DNA from: CAZSNH01 sp052388455
Lineage (GTDB): Bacteria; Pseudomonadota; Alphaproteobacteria; Rhizobiales; Hyphomicrobiaceae
Direction of reading: 5' to 3'
NCBI GenBank assembly: GCA_052388455.1
Contig: JBQTIA010000041.1
Location: 1-41,492 of the forward strand
DNA: 41,492 nt
Position 1 is the first letter of the stretch; the number at the start of each line of letters is the position of its first letter. The notes beneath the pieces are model-generated. The model ran no database searches. It had not been told where the DNA came from and saw nothing but the letters and a program-made list of their open reading frames with translations. The translations under genes were made by a program, and so were the position numbers. Positions 16,576-23,663 of the stretch are shown here, piece by piece.

Positions 16576-17208
16576 TCAAGTGTCTCGTGATTCGCCGCGA
16601 AAGTCGTCGAGCGTCAGCAGGGAGGAGAAAGAATATCCGGCCGCCGCGAAGGCTTCGCCGGCGCCGTCGAGCCGGTCGAGCACGGTGACGATGCGCACGA
16701 TGGTGGCGCCCTCGGCGCGGAGCGCATCGGCGGCGTGCAGGGCCGAGCCGCCGGTCGTCGTCACGTCTTCCACGACGACGAGACGCCGGCCCGCCATGCT
16801 TTCTCCCCTGGGCAGTCCTTCGACGAGGCTCTTGGTGCCGTGTTCCTTCGCCTGCTTGCGCACGAAGAAGGCGGCGAGCGGCCGGCCGCGGATGTCGCTC
16901 ACCGCCGCGATCGCCGAGGCGAGCGGCACCGCCCCCATCTCCAGCCCGCCGATCATGTCGGCCTCGACGCCGGCGAGGCTGTCGAGCACCAGGTCGGCGA
17001 TCAGCCGCGCGCCCTCGGGGTCGAGCATGGTCGGCTTCATGTTGAAGTAGTAGGTCGAGGTCTTGCCGGAGGCGAGCGTGACCGGCTGCCCCGACTGGAA
17101 CGAGCGGGCCTTCACGATCTCGATCAGGCGGGCCCGGTCGCGCGTCGAGTCGCGCGTCGAGTCGCGCGTCGTGTCACGGGCCGTGTTTCGGGTTCCAGAG
17201 GGGCTCAT
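16576..17208 (-). CDS. pyrE: Orotate phosphoribosyltransferase
   Basis: 210 aa enzyme of pyrimidine synthesis that joins orotate and PRPP to OMP. Visible motifs are SGKTSTYYFNMKPTM, the conserved FVRKQAKEHGT loop and the PRPP-binding VVVEDVTTTGGSALHAA. The N-terminus before the family core (about residues 8-25) is a simple repeat of Arg-Asp-Ser/Thr-Thr encoded by 12-base tandem repeats (17138-17185). ATG 17208 is used; farther upstream the frame stays open but has no family similarity. It is divergent from the redoxin gene. Confidence 0.94.
   Translation of the reverse strand: MSPSGTRNTARDTTRDSTRDSTRDRARLIEIVKARSFQSGQPVTLASGKTSTYYFNMKPTMLDPEGARLIADLVLDSLAGVEADMIGGLEMGAVPLASAIAAVSDIRGRPLAAFFVRKQAKEHGTKSLVEGLPRGESMAGRRLVVVEDVTTTGGSALHAADALRAEGATIVRIVTVLDRLDGAGEAFAAAGYSFSSLLTLDDFRGESRDT
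17138..17185 (-). repeat. 12-bp tandem repeat inside the 5' end of pyrE
   Basis: On the plus strand TCGCGCGTCGAG occurs twice, then TCGCGCGTCGTG, then a diverged TCACGGGCCGTG. The unit is a multiple of three, so changes in copy number keep the frame and lengthen or shorten an RD(S/T)T linker at the PyrE N-terminus. Confidence 0.85.
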
Positions 17209-17420
17209 GGCGCGGCGGATGCTCCTCGATTCGGTTGTGGAAGGCGAAAGCCAGCGCGCGGCGCCCGGCCTGTCAAGCGCGCCGTCCCTGCTTCCGTCCA
17301 CAGCCGCCGGGGGCGTGACGCGCTGCACCCTGCCGTGGCGGCGGGTTTATCCCTATATTGTGTTCACGGCATCATCGTCCGCCGCGCACGGCTGGCCGGC
17401 GGCCAGGAAAGGACCCCCCG

Positions 17421-18203
17421 ATGTTCAATCCCGAGAACCCTCCCGAGATCCAGGCGGCCCGCTGGTTCAACGCCGAGACGCCGCCGACGCTCGCGTCGCT
17501 GAAGGGCCGCGTCGTCGTCGTGGCGGCCTTCCAGACCCATTGTCCCGGCTCGCTGAAGCACGGTCTCCCGCAGGCGGCGCGGCTGGCGCAGTCGTTCAGC
17601 GGCGACGAGGTGTCGGTCATCGGCCTCAACGTCCCCTTCGAGGAGCAGGCCAAGAAATCGCCGAAGGAGCTGGAGGCGTTCATCAGGGAGCAGGGCCTCG
17701 AATTTCCCATCGCCCTCGACAAGCCGAACGGCAGCGACCTGCCGAAGACCTTCGAGGCCTATGAGCTGCAGGGCACGCCGGCGATCCTGATCTACGATCG
17801 CCAGGGTCGTCTGCGGCGTCATTACCTCGGTCAGGTCGACGATCTCCGGCTGGGCGCCGAGGTGATGGCGCTCGCGATCGAGGCCCGCGACGCGCCGCGC
17901 GATCAGTCGCTCGCCATCGAGCGCCGCCTCGCCGCCGCACTGGTCGATCCCAATGCCCATCACCATCATGAGGGTGGCTGCTGTGGCGGGCATGGGCACG
18001 ATCATGCGCACGATCACGGGCATTCCCACGATCACGGTCACGCCCACGCGCATGACGGCGGGTGCTGCGGTGGCGCGAACGCTCATGATCACGGGCACAG
18101 CCAAGAGCCCCCCGCGGCCGCGCCGAAATCCGCTAAAGGCAAAGCCAAAGCCAAAGCCAAGGCCGGCGGCTGCGGCGACCCCGACTGCGGCTGCGCGCAT
18201 TGA
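17421..18203 (+). CDS. Redoxin/TlpA-like thioredoxin-fold protein with His/Cys-rich tail
   Basis: 260 aa. Residues 1-170 form a thioredoxin-like domain (GRVVVVAAFQTHCPGS, VIGLNVPFEEQ, the cis-Pro segment QGTPAILIYDRQGRLRR). I recall relatives of this family carrying CPGC at this place; here it is CPGS (C41, S44), so the second cysteine is missing. From about residue 178 the tail is packed with histidines (19 in the protein's last 83 residues) and cysteines, including two GGCCGG blocks and a closing CGDPDCGCAH, separated by an Ala/Lys run. The tail looks like a metal-binding or metal-storage region. A strong ribosome site (AGGAAAGGA) precedes ATG 17421. No signal peptide is seen, so it is probably cytosolic. 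Substrate unknown. Confidence 0.82.
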   Translation: MFNPENPPEIQAARWFNAETPPTLASLKGRVVVVAAFQTHCPGSLKHGLPQAARLAQSFSGDEVSVIGLNVPFEEQAKKSPKELEAFIREQGLEFPIALDKPNGSDLPKTFEAYELQGTPAILIYDRQGRLRRHYLGQVDDLRLGAEVMALAIEARDAPRDQSLAIERRLAAALVDPNAHHHHEGGCCGGHGHDHAHDHGHSHDHGHAHAHDGGCCGGANAHDHGHSQEPPAAAPKSAKGKAKAKAKAGGCGDPDCGCAH

Positions 18204-18546
18204 CAGCCGGCATCGAACAACCATTCCAACGCGGTCGTCATCTTCGATCGATCGCGCCACTCTCGGGCGCGTGAGATCGGGGATCCAGCGTCAAACTGGT
18301 CCGTAGGACGCATGTCATTTGTCGGCTTCGCCGAGTCTCACGCTGGATCCCCGAACGGCCTCGGCTGAAGGGCCTCGCCCGTTCGAGGATGACGGCCGCG
18401 TTGAAGAGTATTGCGGTATACTGCGCACCTTTACGCCTCCCGCGCCTTCTTTCCGGCACCCGAATCGGGCGAAGAGCTGTCGAGGCAACTCGTCGGCAGC
18501 GCCGGCCCTTTCGAGGCCCGTTCCGGCAGGGCAAGAGGAGCACGTC
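18204..18546. other. Intergenic region holding a paired hairpin repeat
   Basis: This 343-base gap between the redoxin and HAD genes is largely occupied by the paired repeat at 18236-18395. The rest (18396-18546) holds the HAD gene's leader, with GAGGAG at 18535-18540 just before its start. I see no gene here. Confidence 0.6.
18236..18395. repeat. Paired hairpin repeat, copy C (two inverted units)
   Basis: The left unit runs from CGTCATCTTCGATCGATCGC to GGGGATCCAGCG (18236-18290). The right unit, inverted, runs from CGCTGGATCCCC to GAGGATGACGG (18341-18395). Between them lie small dyads including TCGGCTTCGCCGA. The left stem uses GCGCC/GGGCGC-type arms, the right stem GAACGG/CCGTTC and GGC/GCC. 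The right unit is a near-identical inverse of unit B at 10379-10446. Confidence 0.88.
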
Positions 18547-19515
18547 ATGGTCGAGCGCGCGGCACGCCGGAGCGGGGTGAAACCCCGGGAGCAGGCGGCG
18601 AACGACGACGGCGGCACGCCCGCCATCGCGCGAGGCGGGAAAAAGCACGGTGCGACGACCGCTCCTGCCTACGACAAGAAGACCATCGCCCTCGTCTACG
18701 ACTTCGACGGCACGCTCTCGCCGCGCCCCATGCAGGAGTATTCGTTCCTGCCTCAGCTCGGCATCGAGGCGAAGGACTTCTGGGCCGAATGCAGCGCCAT
18801 CGCGCGCGCCGAGCAGGCCGACCCGCTGATCACCTACATGCACCTGATGTACAGGAAGGCCAAGGAGAAGGGCCTGCGCATCGACCGCGCCGATCTCGTG
18901 GCGCAGGGCCGCGACGTCGCGCTCTTCGACGGCGTGGCGGAATGGTTCGACGCCATCGGCGCCTACGTGCGGCTGCGCTCGGAAAACGCCGGCGTCTCGC
19001 TGCGCCATTATCTCGTCTCGTCGGGTCTGACCGAGATCATCGAGGGCACGCCGATCCGCCGCCACTTCCACAACGTGTTCGCCAGCGAATACTGGTTCGA
19101 GGCGTACGACCTGCCGTATCCCAAGCGCGTCATCACCGACACCGGCAAGACGCAGTACCTCTTCCGCATCAACAAGGGCATCGAGGATCTCGGCGAAAGC
19201 ATCAACGAGCACATGCCCGAGGCCGCCCGCCCGATCCCGTTTTCCAACATGATTTATTTCGGCGACGGCGACACCGACGTGCCGAGCATGGCGCTGATGA
19301 TGAAGAGCGGCGGCCACGCCATCGCCGTGCATCCCCCCGAGGGCAGCCGCGAGAAATGCGTGTCGCTGTTCAAGGCCGGCCGCATCGACTTCTTCGCCCC
19401 CGCCGACTACCGCCGCGGCAGCGAGCTGTTCAAGCGCACCTGCCTCCTGATCGACCGCATCCTCGCCGACATCGCCGTGAAGGAAGAAGCGTGGAAGGTG
19501 GGGAGTGGGGCCTAA
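18547..19515 (+). CDS. HAD-family hydrolase (phosphoserine phosphatase-like)
   Basis: 322 aa. The catalytic motif I is VYDFDGTLSP (nucleophile D52, acid/base D54), motif II is VSSGLTEII and motif IV is YFGDGDTDVPSM, so all HAD core residues are present. A helical cap lies between motif I and II. The first 40 residues are basic and low in order. Substrate cannot be deduced; the domain resembles the SerB-type branch. ATG 18547 is supported by GAGGAG at a 6-base spacing. It is a single gene, preceded by a hairpin-repeat pair. Confidence 0.85.
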   Translation: MVERAARRSGVKPREQAANDDGGTPAIARGGKKHGATTAPAYDKKTIALVYDFDGTLSPRPMQEYSFLPQLGIEAKDFWAECSAIARAEQADPLITYMHLMYRKAKEKGLRIDRADLVAQGRDVALFDGVAEWFDAIGAYVRLRSENAGVSLRHYLVSSGLTEIIEGTPIRRHFHNVFASEYWFEAYDLPYPKRVITDTGKTQYLFRINKGIEDLGESINEHMPEAARPIPFSNMIYFGDGDTDVPSMALMMKSGGHAIAVHPPEGSREKCVSLFKAGRIDFFAPADYRRGSELFKRTCLLIDRILADIAVKEEAWKVGSGA

Positions 19516-19551
19516 GCGTAGCCACGTCAGACTGAGCTAACGGCTTGAATT

Positions 19552-19770
19552 TTAGAAGTTCCACCACTTGTAAATGGCGAAAGTGCCGGTCACCAGCGCC
19601 AAAATCACGCTGACAATCCAAATGATTGGATCAAGCGTTGAGCGCAACTGATTGAGCGATTCCAGAGGTCCTGCCCACCATAGCCTTGCGATTTGCTTCA
19701 CTATCTCGATTGTCGCACCGTCTAGAACATCAGATGCGCCCAACTGGCTTAGCAAACCAAACACGTCCAT
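19552..19770 (-). CDS. Small hypothetical membrane-anchored protein
   Basis: 72 aa. A hydrophilic N-terminal part (MDVFGLLSQLGASDVLDG) is followed by one clear C-terminal membrane segment, DPIIWIVSVILALVTGTFAIY, and ends KWWNF. The surrounding DNA is less GC-rich than the neighbouring genes and lies beside a 60-base inverted repeat (19854-19913), which suggests acquired DNA. The start is uncertain; ATG 19770 has only a GGGGTGTGGG stretch before it. No family recognised. Confidence 0.45.
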   Translation of the reverse strand: MDVFGLLSQLGASDVLDGATIEIVKQIARLWWAGPLESLNQLRSTLDPIIWIVSVILALVTGTFAIYKWWNF

Positions 19771-19853
19771 CCCACACCCCCAACGCGGCACACTTCACTG
19801 CTCGTTAGCCCAACTCCGAGCCGAAGGCCGTGTACAGCCGCAATCTGCGGGTA

Positions 19854-19913
19854 GGGGACACGATACTGAAGGTCGGCGCTATAGCGTCGCCGGCTGATCA
19901 GTATCGTGTCCCC
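19854..19913. repeat. 60-bp inverted repeat with GGGGACACGATACTGA arms
   Basis: Perfect 16-bp arms, GGGGACACGATACTGA (19854-19869) and its reverse complement (19898-19913), enclose 28 bases that contain the smaller dyad CGCTATAGCG. Sharp ends and full symmetry suggest a small non-autonomous mobile element. Ends of the form GTGTCCCC are something I associate with IS200-like/REP-associated elements, but that link is recollection, not shown here. Confidence 0.65.
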
Positions 19914-19944
19914 GCCCGAACTTCCCGGCACGCACGAACCACGC

Positions 19945-20304
19945 TCACGCCGCGACGATGACGTCGAAACCGCCGTAGGTCATGCGCTTCATGTCGAAGG
20001 GATTCTGCTTGGGATCCATCATCGCTTTCAATCTCGGGTCCTTCATCACCGCGGCGTTGACCTTGTCGCGATGCGCGCGCGATTTGAAGGTGATCCAGGA
20101 GAACACCACCGTCTCGCCGGGCTTCAGCTTGGCGAGCTTCGGGAACGCCACGCCGTAGGGGAATTTCATGTCCTCGGCCGCACACTCGCGGATTTCGAGT
20201 GCGCCGTGATCCTTCCACACCTTCGCCGCCTTGACGGCCATGCGCTTGTAGGCGGCGAGGTTTTTCTTCGGCACCGGAATAACGAAACCGTCGATGTAGG
20301 CCAT
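19945..20304 (-). CDS. DUF1428 family protein
   Basis: 119 aa, full family length. It begins MAYIDGFVIPVPKKNLAAYKRMA and contains GALEIRECAAED, VVFSWITFKSRAHRDKVN and the closing PFDMKRMTYGGFDVIV, all family landmarks. DUF1428 proteins have a dimeric alpha/beta-barrel (ABM-like) fold and no proven reaction. It is downstream of the ArsR-SRPBCC genes on the same strand but separated from them by a paired hairpin repeat, so co-transcription is doubtful. ATG 20304 gives the usual N-terminus. Confidence 0.88.
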   Translation of the reverse strand: MAYIDGFVIPVPKKNLAAYKRMAVKAAKVWKDHGALEIRECAAEDMKFPYGVAFPKLAKLKPGETVVFSWITFKSRAHRDKVNAAVMKDPRLKAMMDPKQNPFDMKRMTYGGFDVIVAA

Positions 20305-20371
20305 GGGCAGTTGCTCCAGATGTTGTTCGGCTTCGAAATCATTCCTGCAGAAAATCACATCCCGCCGCGCC

Positions 20372-20530
20372 CGTCATCCTCGCGAAGCGAGGGCACTTCG
20401 GCCCGAGCGGCGTGGGGATCCAGCGCAAGACTCGGCGAAGCCGACAAAGTATTGCGTCCTGCGGACTCGTTTTGCGCTGGATCCCCGATCTTCGCGCGCT
20501 GAAGGCGCGCGCTCGATCGAGGATGACGGG
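20372..20530. repeat. Paired hairpin repeat, copy D (two inverted units)
   Basis: The left unit starts CGTCATCCTCGCGAAGCGAG and reaches GGGGATCCAGCG at about 20425; the right unit, inverted, runs from GCGCTGGATCCCC (about 20475) to GAGGATGACGGG (20530). The left stem is built from GGGC/GCCC arms, the right from GCGCGC/GCGCGC arms around a CTTCA-type loop. The centre holds TCGGCGAAGCCGA and GTCCTGCGGAC dyads. Confidence 0.88.
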
Positions 20531-20567
20531 ACGGGAGTGGAGAGGCGCGGCACACGAGCCAGCGCCG

Positions 20568-21593
20568 TCAAGCCTTCAGTGACTTTTCCTGCAGCTTGGC
20601 GAGATACTTTTCGAGCTGGTCCATGGTGCCGCCGTAGCCCTGGGTCAGGCTTTCGAAAAAGCCGGCGAAGAACGTGCGCTCGCCGTCGGTCGCTCCGAAC
20701 GGGCGGGTGGTCAGGTGCAGCGTCGTGCGGCCATCCGTCTCGGTGAGCGTCGTCTCGTTCAGCATCTCCAGCGGCCACTGGTCGGTGAAGGGCGCGCGCG
20801 TGATGCCGCCCGCCGGGTTCGAGAAGGCCGAGAGAAAGACCATGCGGTGCGGCGCGGCGAGATCGCGATAAATGAATCGGCCCCACATCTCCGCACCCGT
20901 CGAGTAGCGCATGGCGTAGTGGAAAATCCCGCCGGGACGGAACTCCAGCTTCGGAATGGTGAGTTTGCAGCCCTTGGGTCCCCACCATCGGGCCATATGC
21001 TCGGCCGTGGAATGAACCTGCCAGACGAGATGGCGCGGCGCGTCGAAGGTGCGCGTGACCTCGAACACGGCTTCGCCGCTCGACTTGAGCGTCGCCGCTT
21101 CCGCCGCGCGTCCGAGGTGGTGTTCGAGGCGCTCGAGCGTGCCGTAGCCGCCCTCGACGGCGCCGAACTCGACGAAGGCCGCGCGCGCCTCGGGCGAGGC
21201 GACCGTCATGCGCAGCGTGACATGCGTGCCGGCCTCTGTCTCGTCGAAGGTGACGACGACGTCGAAGGCGCTGGCGCCGGGGCCGTCGACATCGGCGTGG
21301 TGATAGACGAGGCGCGAAGGCGCATCGATCTCGCGGTATTCGATCAGGTTGTTGTAATCGGTGCCGTTGGGGCCGTGCATGACGAACTTCCACGTGCCGC
21401 CGGGCTTGAAGTCCATCTTCGCAGTCGTGGTCGCGAAGCCGTGCGGACCCCACCAGTGGGTGATGCCCCGGGGATCGCTGAAAGCGGAGAACACGGCCGC
21501 TCGCGGCGCCTTGATCAATCGCGAGATGATCAGGTCTCTCTCGGCGGGCCGGGCCGCCGTCGGTGCCTTCGCGGCTGCTGATTTTGCGCTCAT
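20568..21593 (-). CDS. SRPBCC protein with two AHSA1-type domains
   Basis: 341 aa with an internal duplication. Domain 1 (about residues 18-160) has RLIKAPRAAVFSAFSDP, HWWGPHGFATT and FKPGGTWKFVMHGP; domain 2 (about 176-335) repeats this pattern as RTFDAPRHLVW, RWWGPKGCKLT and FRPGGIFHYAM. Each resembles the Aha1 C-terminal (AHSA1) fold that forms a ligand-binding helix-grip pocket. Ligand unknown. Its start codon overlaps the stop of the upstream SRPBCC gene by four bases (ATGA), placing it in an operon with that gene and the ArsR repressor. Confidence 0.86.
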   Translation of the reverse strand: MSAKSAAAKAPTAARPAERDLIISRLIKAPRAAVFSAFSDPRGITHWWGPHGFATTTAKMDFKPGGTWKFVMHGPNGTDYNNLIEYREIDAPSRLVYHHADVDGPGASAFDVVVTFDETEAGTHVTLRMTVASPEARAAFVEFGAVEGGYGTLERLEHHLGRAAEAATLKSSGEAVFEVTRTFDAPRHLVWQVHSTAEHMARWWGPKGCKLTIPKLEFRPGGIFHYAMRYSTGAEMWGRFIYRDLAAPHRMVFLSAFSNPAGGITRAPFTDQWPLEMLNETTLTETDGRTTLHLTTRPFGATDGERTFFAGFFESLTQGYGGTMDQLEKYLAKLQEKSLKA

Positions 21594-22126
21594 GCTGAAC
21601 TCCTTTCGGCTGTGGTTTTAAGGTCGGCGAGGCCCTTTTCGAACTGCCCGCCGACCATGCGGTCCATATTGAAGACGAGCCCCATCAGTTTGCCGGCGAG
21701 CGTCGAGGTGCCCTTCATCGCCCAGGTCACCCGCGTGGCCGACCCCGCCGGCTCGAGCGTGAAATCCACCACGTTGAGCGCCTGCATCGGCTTCTTCATG
21801 TGCAGCAGCATGGTGATCCGAGATGGCGGCTGGCTGTCGGTGATCTCAACCCGTCCTTCGCCGACGTTGCGGTTGCCGGTCCAGTCATGGGCGGCCCCCT
21901 TGCCGCTCGGCGGTCCGCTGTAGCTGAGGCGGATCTGGGGATCGGGCTTCACGAACGGGTTCCAGGTGTTGAACGCGCGGAGATCGTCGATCAGCGGAAA
22001 AATCGTCTCGCGCGGCGCGCCGATGACGAGGGACCGGCGGACCTCGAAGGTATCGGGGCGCGTGGAGGCGAAGGCGACGAGCGCCAGCAGCACCAGCAGG
22101 GCGACGAAAAGAATGGTGGAAAGCAT
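21590..22126 (-). CDS. SRPBCC family protein with N-terminal membrane segment
   Basis: 178 aa. One hydrophobic segment (LSTILFVALLVLLALVAFA) at residues 2-20 is followed by a polyketide cyclase-like SRPBCC domain: EVRRSLVIGAPRETIFPLI, FNTWNPFVKPDP and the C-terminal helix MDRMVGGQFEKGLADLK. It probably binds a hydrophobic ligand at the membrane. ATG 22126 is supported by GGAGG 8 bases upstream. It starts 19 bases after the arsR-type gene stop and overlaps the next SRPBCC gene. Confidence 0.84.
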   Translation of the reverse strand: MLSTILFVALLVLLALVAFASTRPDTFEVRRSLVIGAPRETIFPLIDDLRAFNTWNPFVKPDPQIRLSYSGPPSGKGAAHDWTGNRNVGEGRVEITDSQPPSRITMLLHMKKPMQALNVVDFTLEPAGSATRVTWAMKGTSTLAGKLMGLVFNMDRMVGGQFEKGLADLKTTAERSSA

Positions 22127-22145
22127 GGCTGTCCTCCGGATTGCG

Positions 22146-22529
22146 CTATCGGTTTTTGCGCGGACCGCTTGCCGGCTTGCGTTTCGGCGTGGCGGCCCGA
22201 GTTCCAGTCTGAGCCTGAACCCGACGCAGGTAGCCGTCCAGGCGGTCGAAGCTTTCCTCCCAGAAGTGGCGGTATTGCAGCATCCAGTCGGCGGCCTGCT
22301 GCAGACGCGCCGGCTCCAGCCGGCAGGGCCGCCACTGCGCCTCCCGCCCGCGCGCAATGAGCCCGGCGCGCTCCAGCACCTTCAGATGCTTCGAAACGGC
22401 CGGCAGGCTCATGTCGAATGGCTCAGCCAGTTCGGAGACGGTGATTTCGCCGTCCGCCAGCCGCGCGAGGATCGCCCGCCGGGTAGGATCGGCGAGAGCG
22501 GAGAACGTAGCGGAGAGGGTATCCGGCAT
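22146..22529 (-). CDS. ArsR/SmtB-type transcriptional regulator
   Basis: 127 aa winged-helix protein. The domain reads FSALADPTRRAILARLADGE, then TVSELAEPFDMSLPAVSKHLKVLERAGLI, the recognition helix and wing of an ArsR protein. No metal-binding cysteine motif is seen. Relatives encoded next to SRPBCC genes are presumed to repress those genes; ligand unknown. The C-terminus is basic (TPKRKPASGPRKNR). A palindrome directly upstream (22550-22573) is a likely autoregulatory operator. Confidence 0.9.
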   Translation of the reverse strand: MPDTLSATFSALADPTRRAILARLADGEITVSELAEPFDMSLPAVSKHLKVLERAGLIARGREAQWRPCRLEPARLQQAADWMLQYRHFWEESFDRLDGYLRRVQAQTGTRAATPKRKPASGPRKNR

Positions 22530-22549
22530 GGTTTGTGATTAGTGTCCTG

Positions 22550-22573
22550 GTTAAATAACTGATCAGTTAAATA
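22550..22573. promoter_or_regulatory. Operator candidate of the ArsR-SRPBCC operon
   Basis: The 12-bp perfect palindrome AACTGATCAGTT (22557-22568) is set within a direct repeat of GTTAAATA (22550-22557 and 22566-22573). It lies 20 bases upstream of the regulator's start codon in a locally A/T-rich patch. Such dyads are typical ArsR-family binding sites; binding here is inferred. Confidence 0.55.
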
Positions 22574-22639
22574 CATCGGAGCCGTACGGGCGTCAAGCAT
22601 GGGCGCGCGATTGCGTGGTCTCGCTCAGCGGCGCGTCGG

Positions 22640-22681
22640 ATGAAAAGAAAATGGCTCCAGCCGCAATCAGCCGGAGCCACC
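22640..22681 (-). terminator. Rho-independent terminator of the pirin gene
   Basis: Read on the minus strand: arms TGGCTCC and GGAGCCA enclose an imperfectly paired centre and are followed by TTTTCTTTTC. It begins six bases after the pirin stop codon. Confidence 0.75.
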
Positions 22682-22686
22682 TTCAT

Positions 22687-23550
22687 TCACGCCACGGCGC
22701 CGAAGCGACCGCTCTCGTAATCACGCATCGCCTGCTTGATCTCGCCGAGCGTGTTCATCACGAACGGACCGTGCGCGACCACCGGCTCGTCGATGGGCTC
22801 TCCGGACAGCACCAGCAGCGTCGCCTCACCGTTGGCCTCGACGGTGATCGGTCCGCCGGTGCTCGCGAAGCGCACGAGCTGCGCCGCGCGGGCCACATGC
22901 GCGCCGTTGACCTCGACGGTTCCCTTGAGAACCAGCAGAGCGGCGGTCTGCCCCTCGGGGAGCATCAGCGTCGCCGTCTTGCCGGCGGCGAGACGCACGT
23001 CCCAGATGTCGACAGGCGTGAACGTGCGCGCCGGACCCGCGACGCCTTCGAAGCGGCCGGCGATGACGCGCACGCGGCCGGCTCCGTCCGCCAGATCGAC
23101 GGCCGGAATGCCGGCGTCGAGCAGCGTCTGATAGCCGGGCGCCGCCGCCTTGTCCTTGGCCGGCAGGTTGACCCAGAGTTGCACCATTTCCATGGTGCCG
23201 CCCTTGGCCGTGAAGTCGGCCGAGTGGAACTCCTCGTGCAGGATTCCGGAGGCGGCCGTCATCCACTGCACGTCGCCGGGTCCGATCCTGCCGCCGCTGC
23301 CGGTCGAGTCGCGGTGCTCCAGCTCGCCCTGATAGACGATGGTCACCGTCTCGAAGCCGCGATGCGGATGCACGCCGACGCCGCGCGGCTTGGCCGCCGG
23401 GCCGAACTCGGCGGGAGCTGCGTAGTCGAGCAGCAGGAAGGGGCTGAGGTCGGGGCCTGCGTTGCCGGGCGAGAGGAGGGAGTGAACGCGGAATCCGTCG
23501 CCGACCCAGTGCGGCCGGGGAGCGTCGGCGATGCCGAGAACCTTGCGCAT
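22687..23550 (-). CDS. Pirin family protein
   Basis: 287 aa bicupin. The metal-site region of the N-terminal cupin reads GVGVHPHRGFETVTIVYQG and SGILHEEFHS, giving the conserved His/Glu ligands; GDVQWMTAASGI is also typical. Bacterial pirins bind Fe or other metals and include quercetinase-type dioxygenases and regulators; the role here is open. ATG 23550 gives the usual start (MRKVLGIADAPRPHWVGDGF); GGAGA lies about 10 bases upstream. Confidence 0.9.
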   Translation of the reverse strand: MRKVLGIADAPRPHWVGDGFRVHSLLSPGNAGPDLSPFLLLDYAAPAEFGPAAKPRGVGVHPHRGFETVTIVYQGELEHRDSTGSGGRIGPGDVQWMTAASGILHEEFHSADFTAKGGTMEMVQLWVNLPAKDKAAAPGYQTLLDAGIPAVDLADGAGRVRVIAGRFEGVAGPARTFTPVDIWDVRLAAGKTATLMLPEGQTAALLVLKGTVEVNGAHVARAAQLVRFASTGGPITVEANGEATLLVLSGEPIDEPVVAHGPFVMNTLGEIKQAMRDYESGRFGAVA

Positions 23551-23663
23551 GGCGATATGTCTCCGATTGACGAAGGGTTTCGAGGCCGCGATGGGGCCTC
23601 GTCTCACCGCGTCATGTGGGAGTCGCGACCACGCCAGACCAGGGTCGCTAGCGGTACGCGATG

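Noticed and set aside
17951..18120. Histidine-rich stretch as a CRISPR-like or tandem repeat array
   Set aside because: The repetition follows from His/Asp/Gly codons of the in-frame protein tail; there are no regular spacers.
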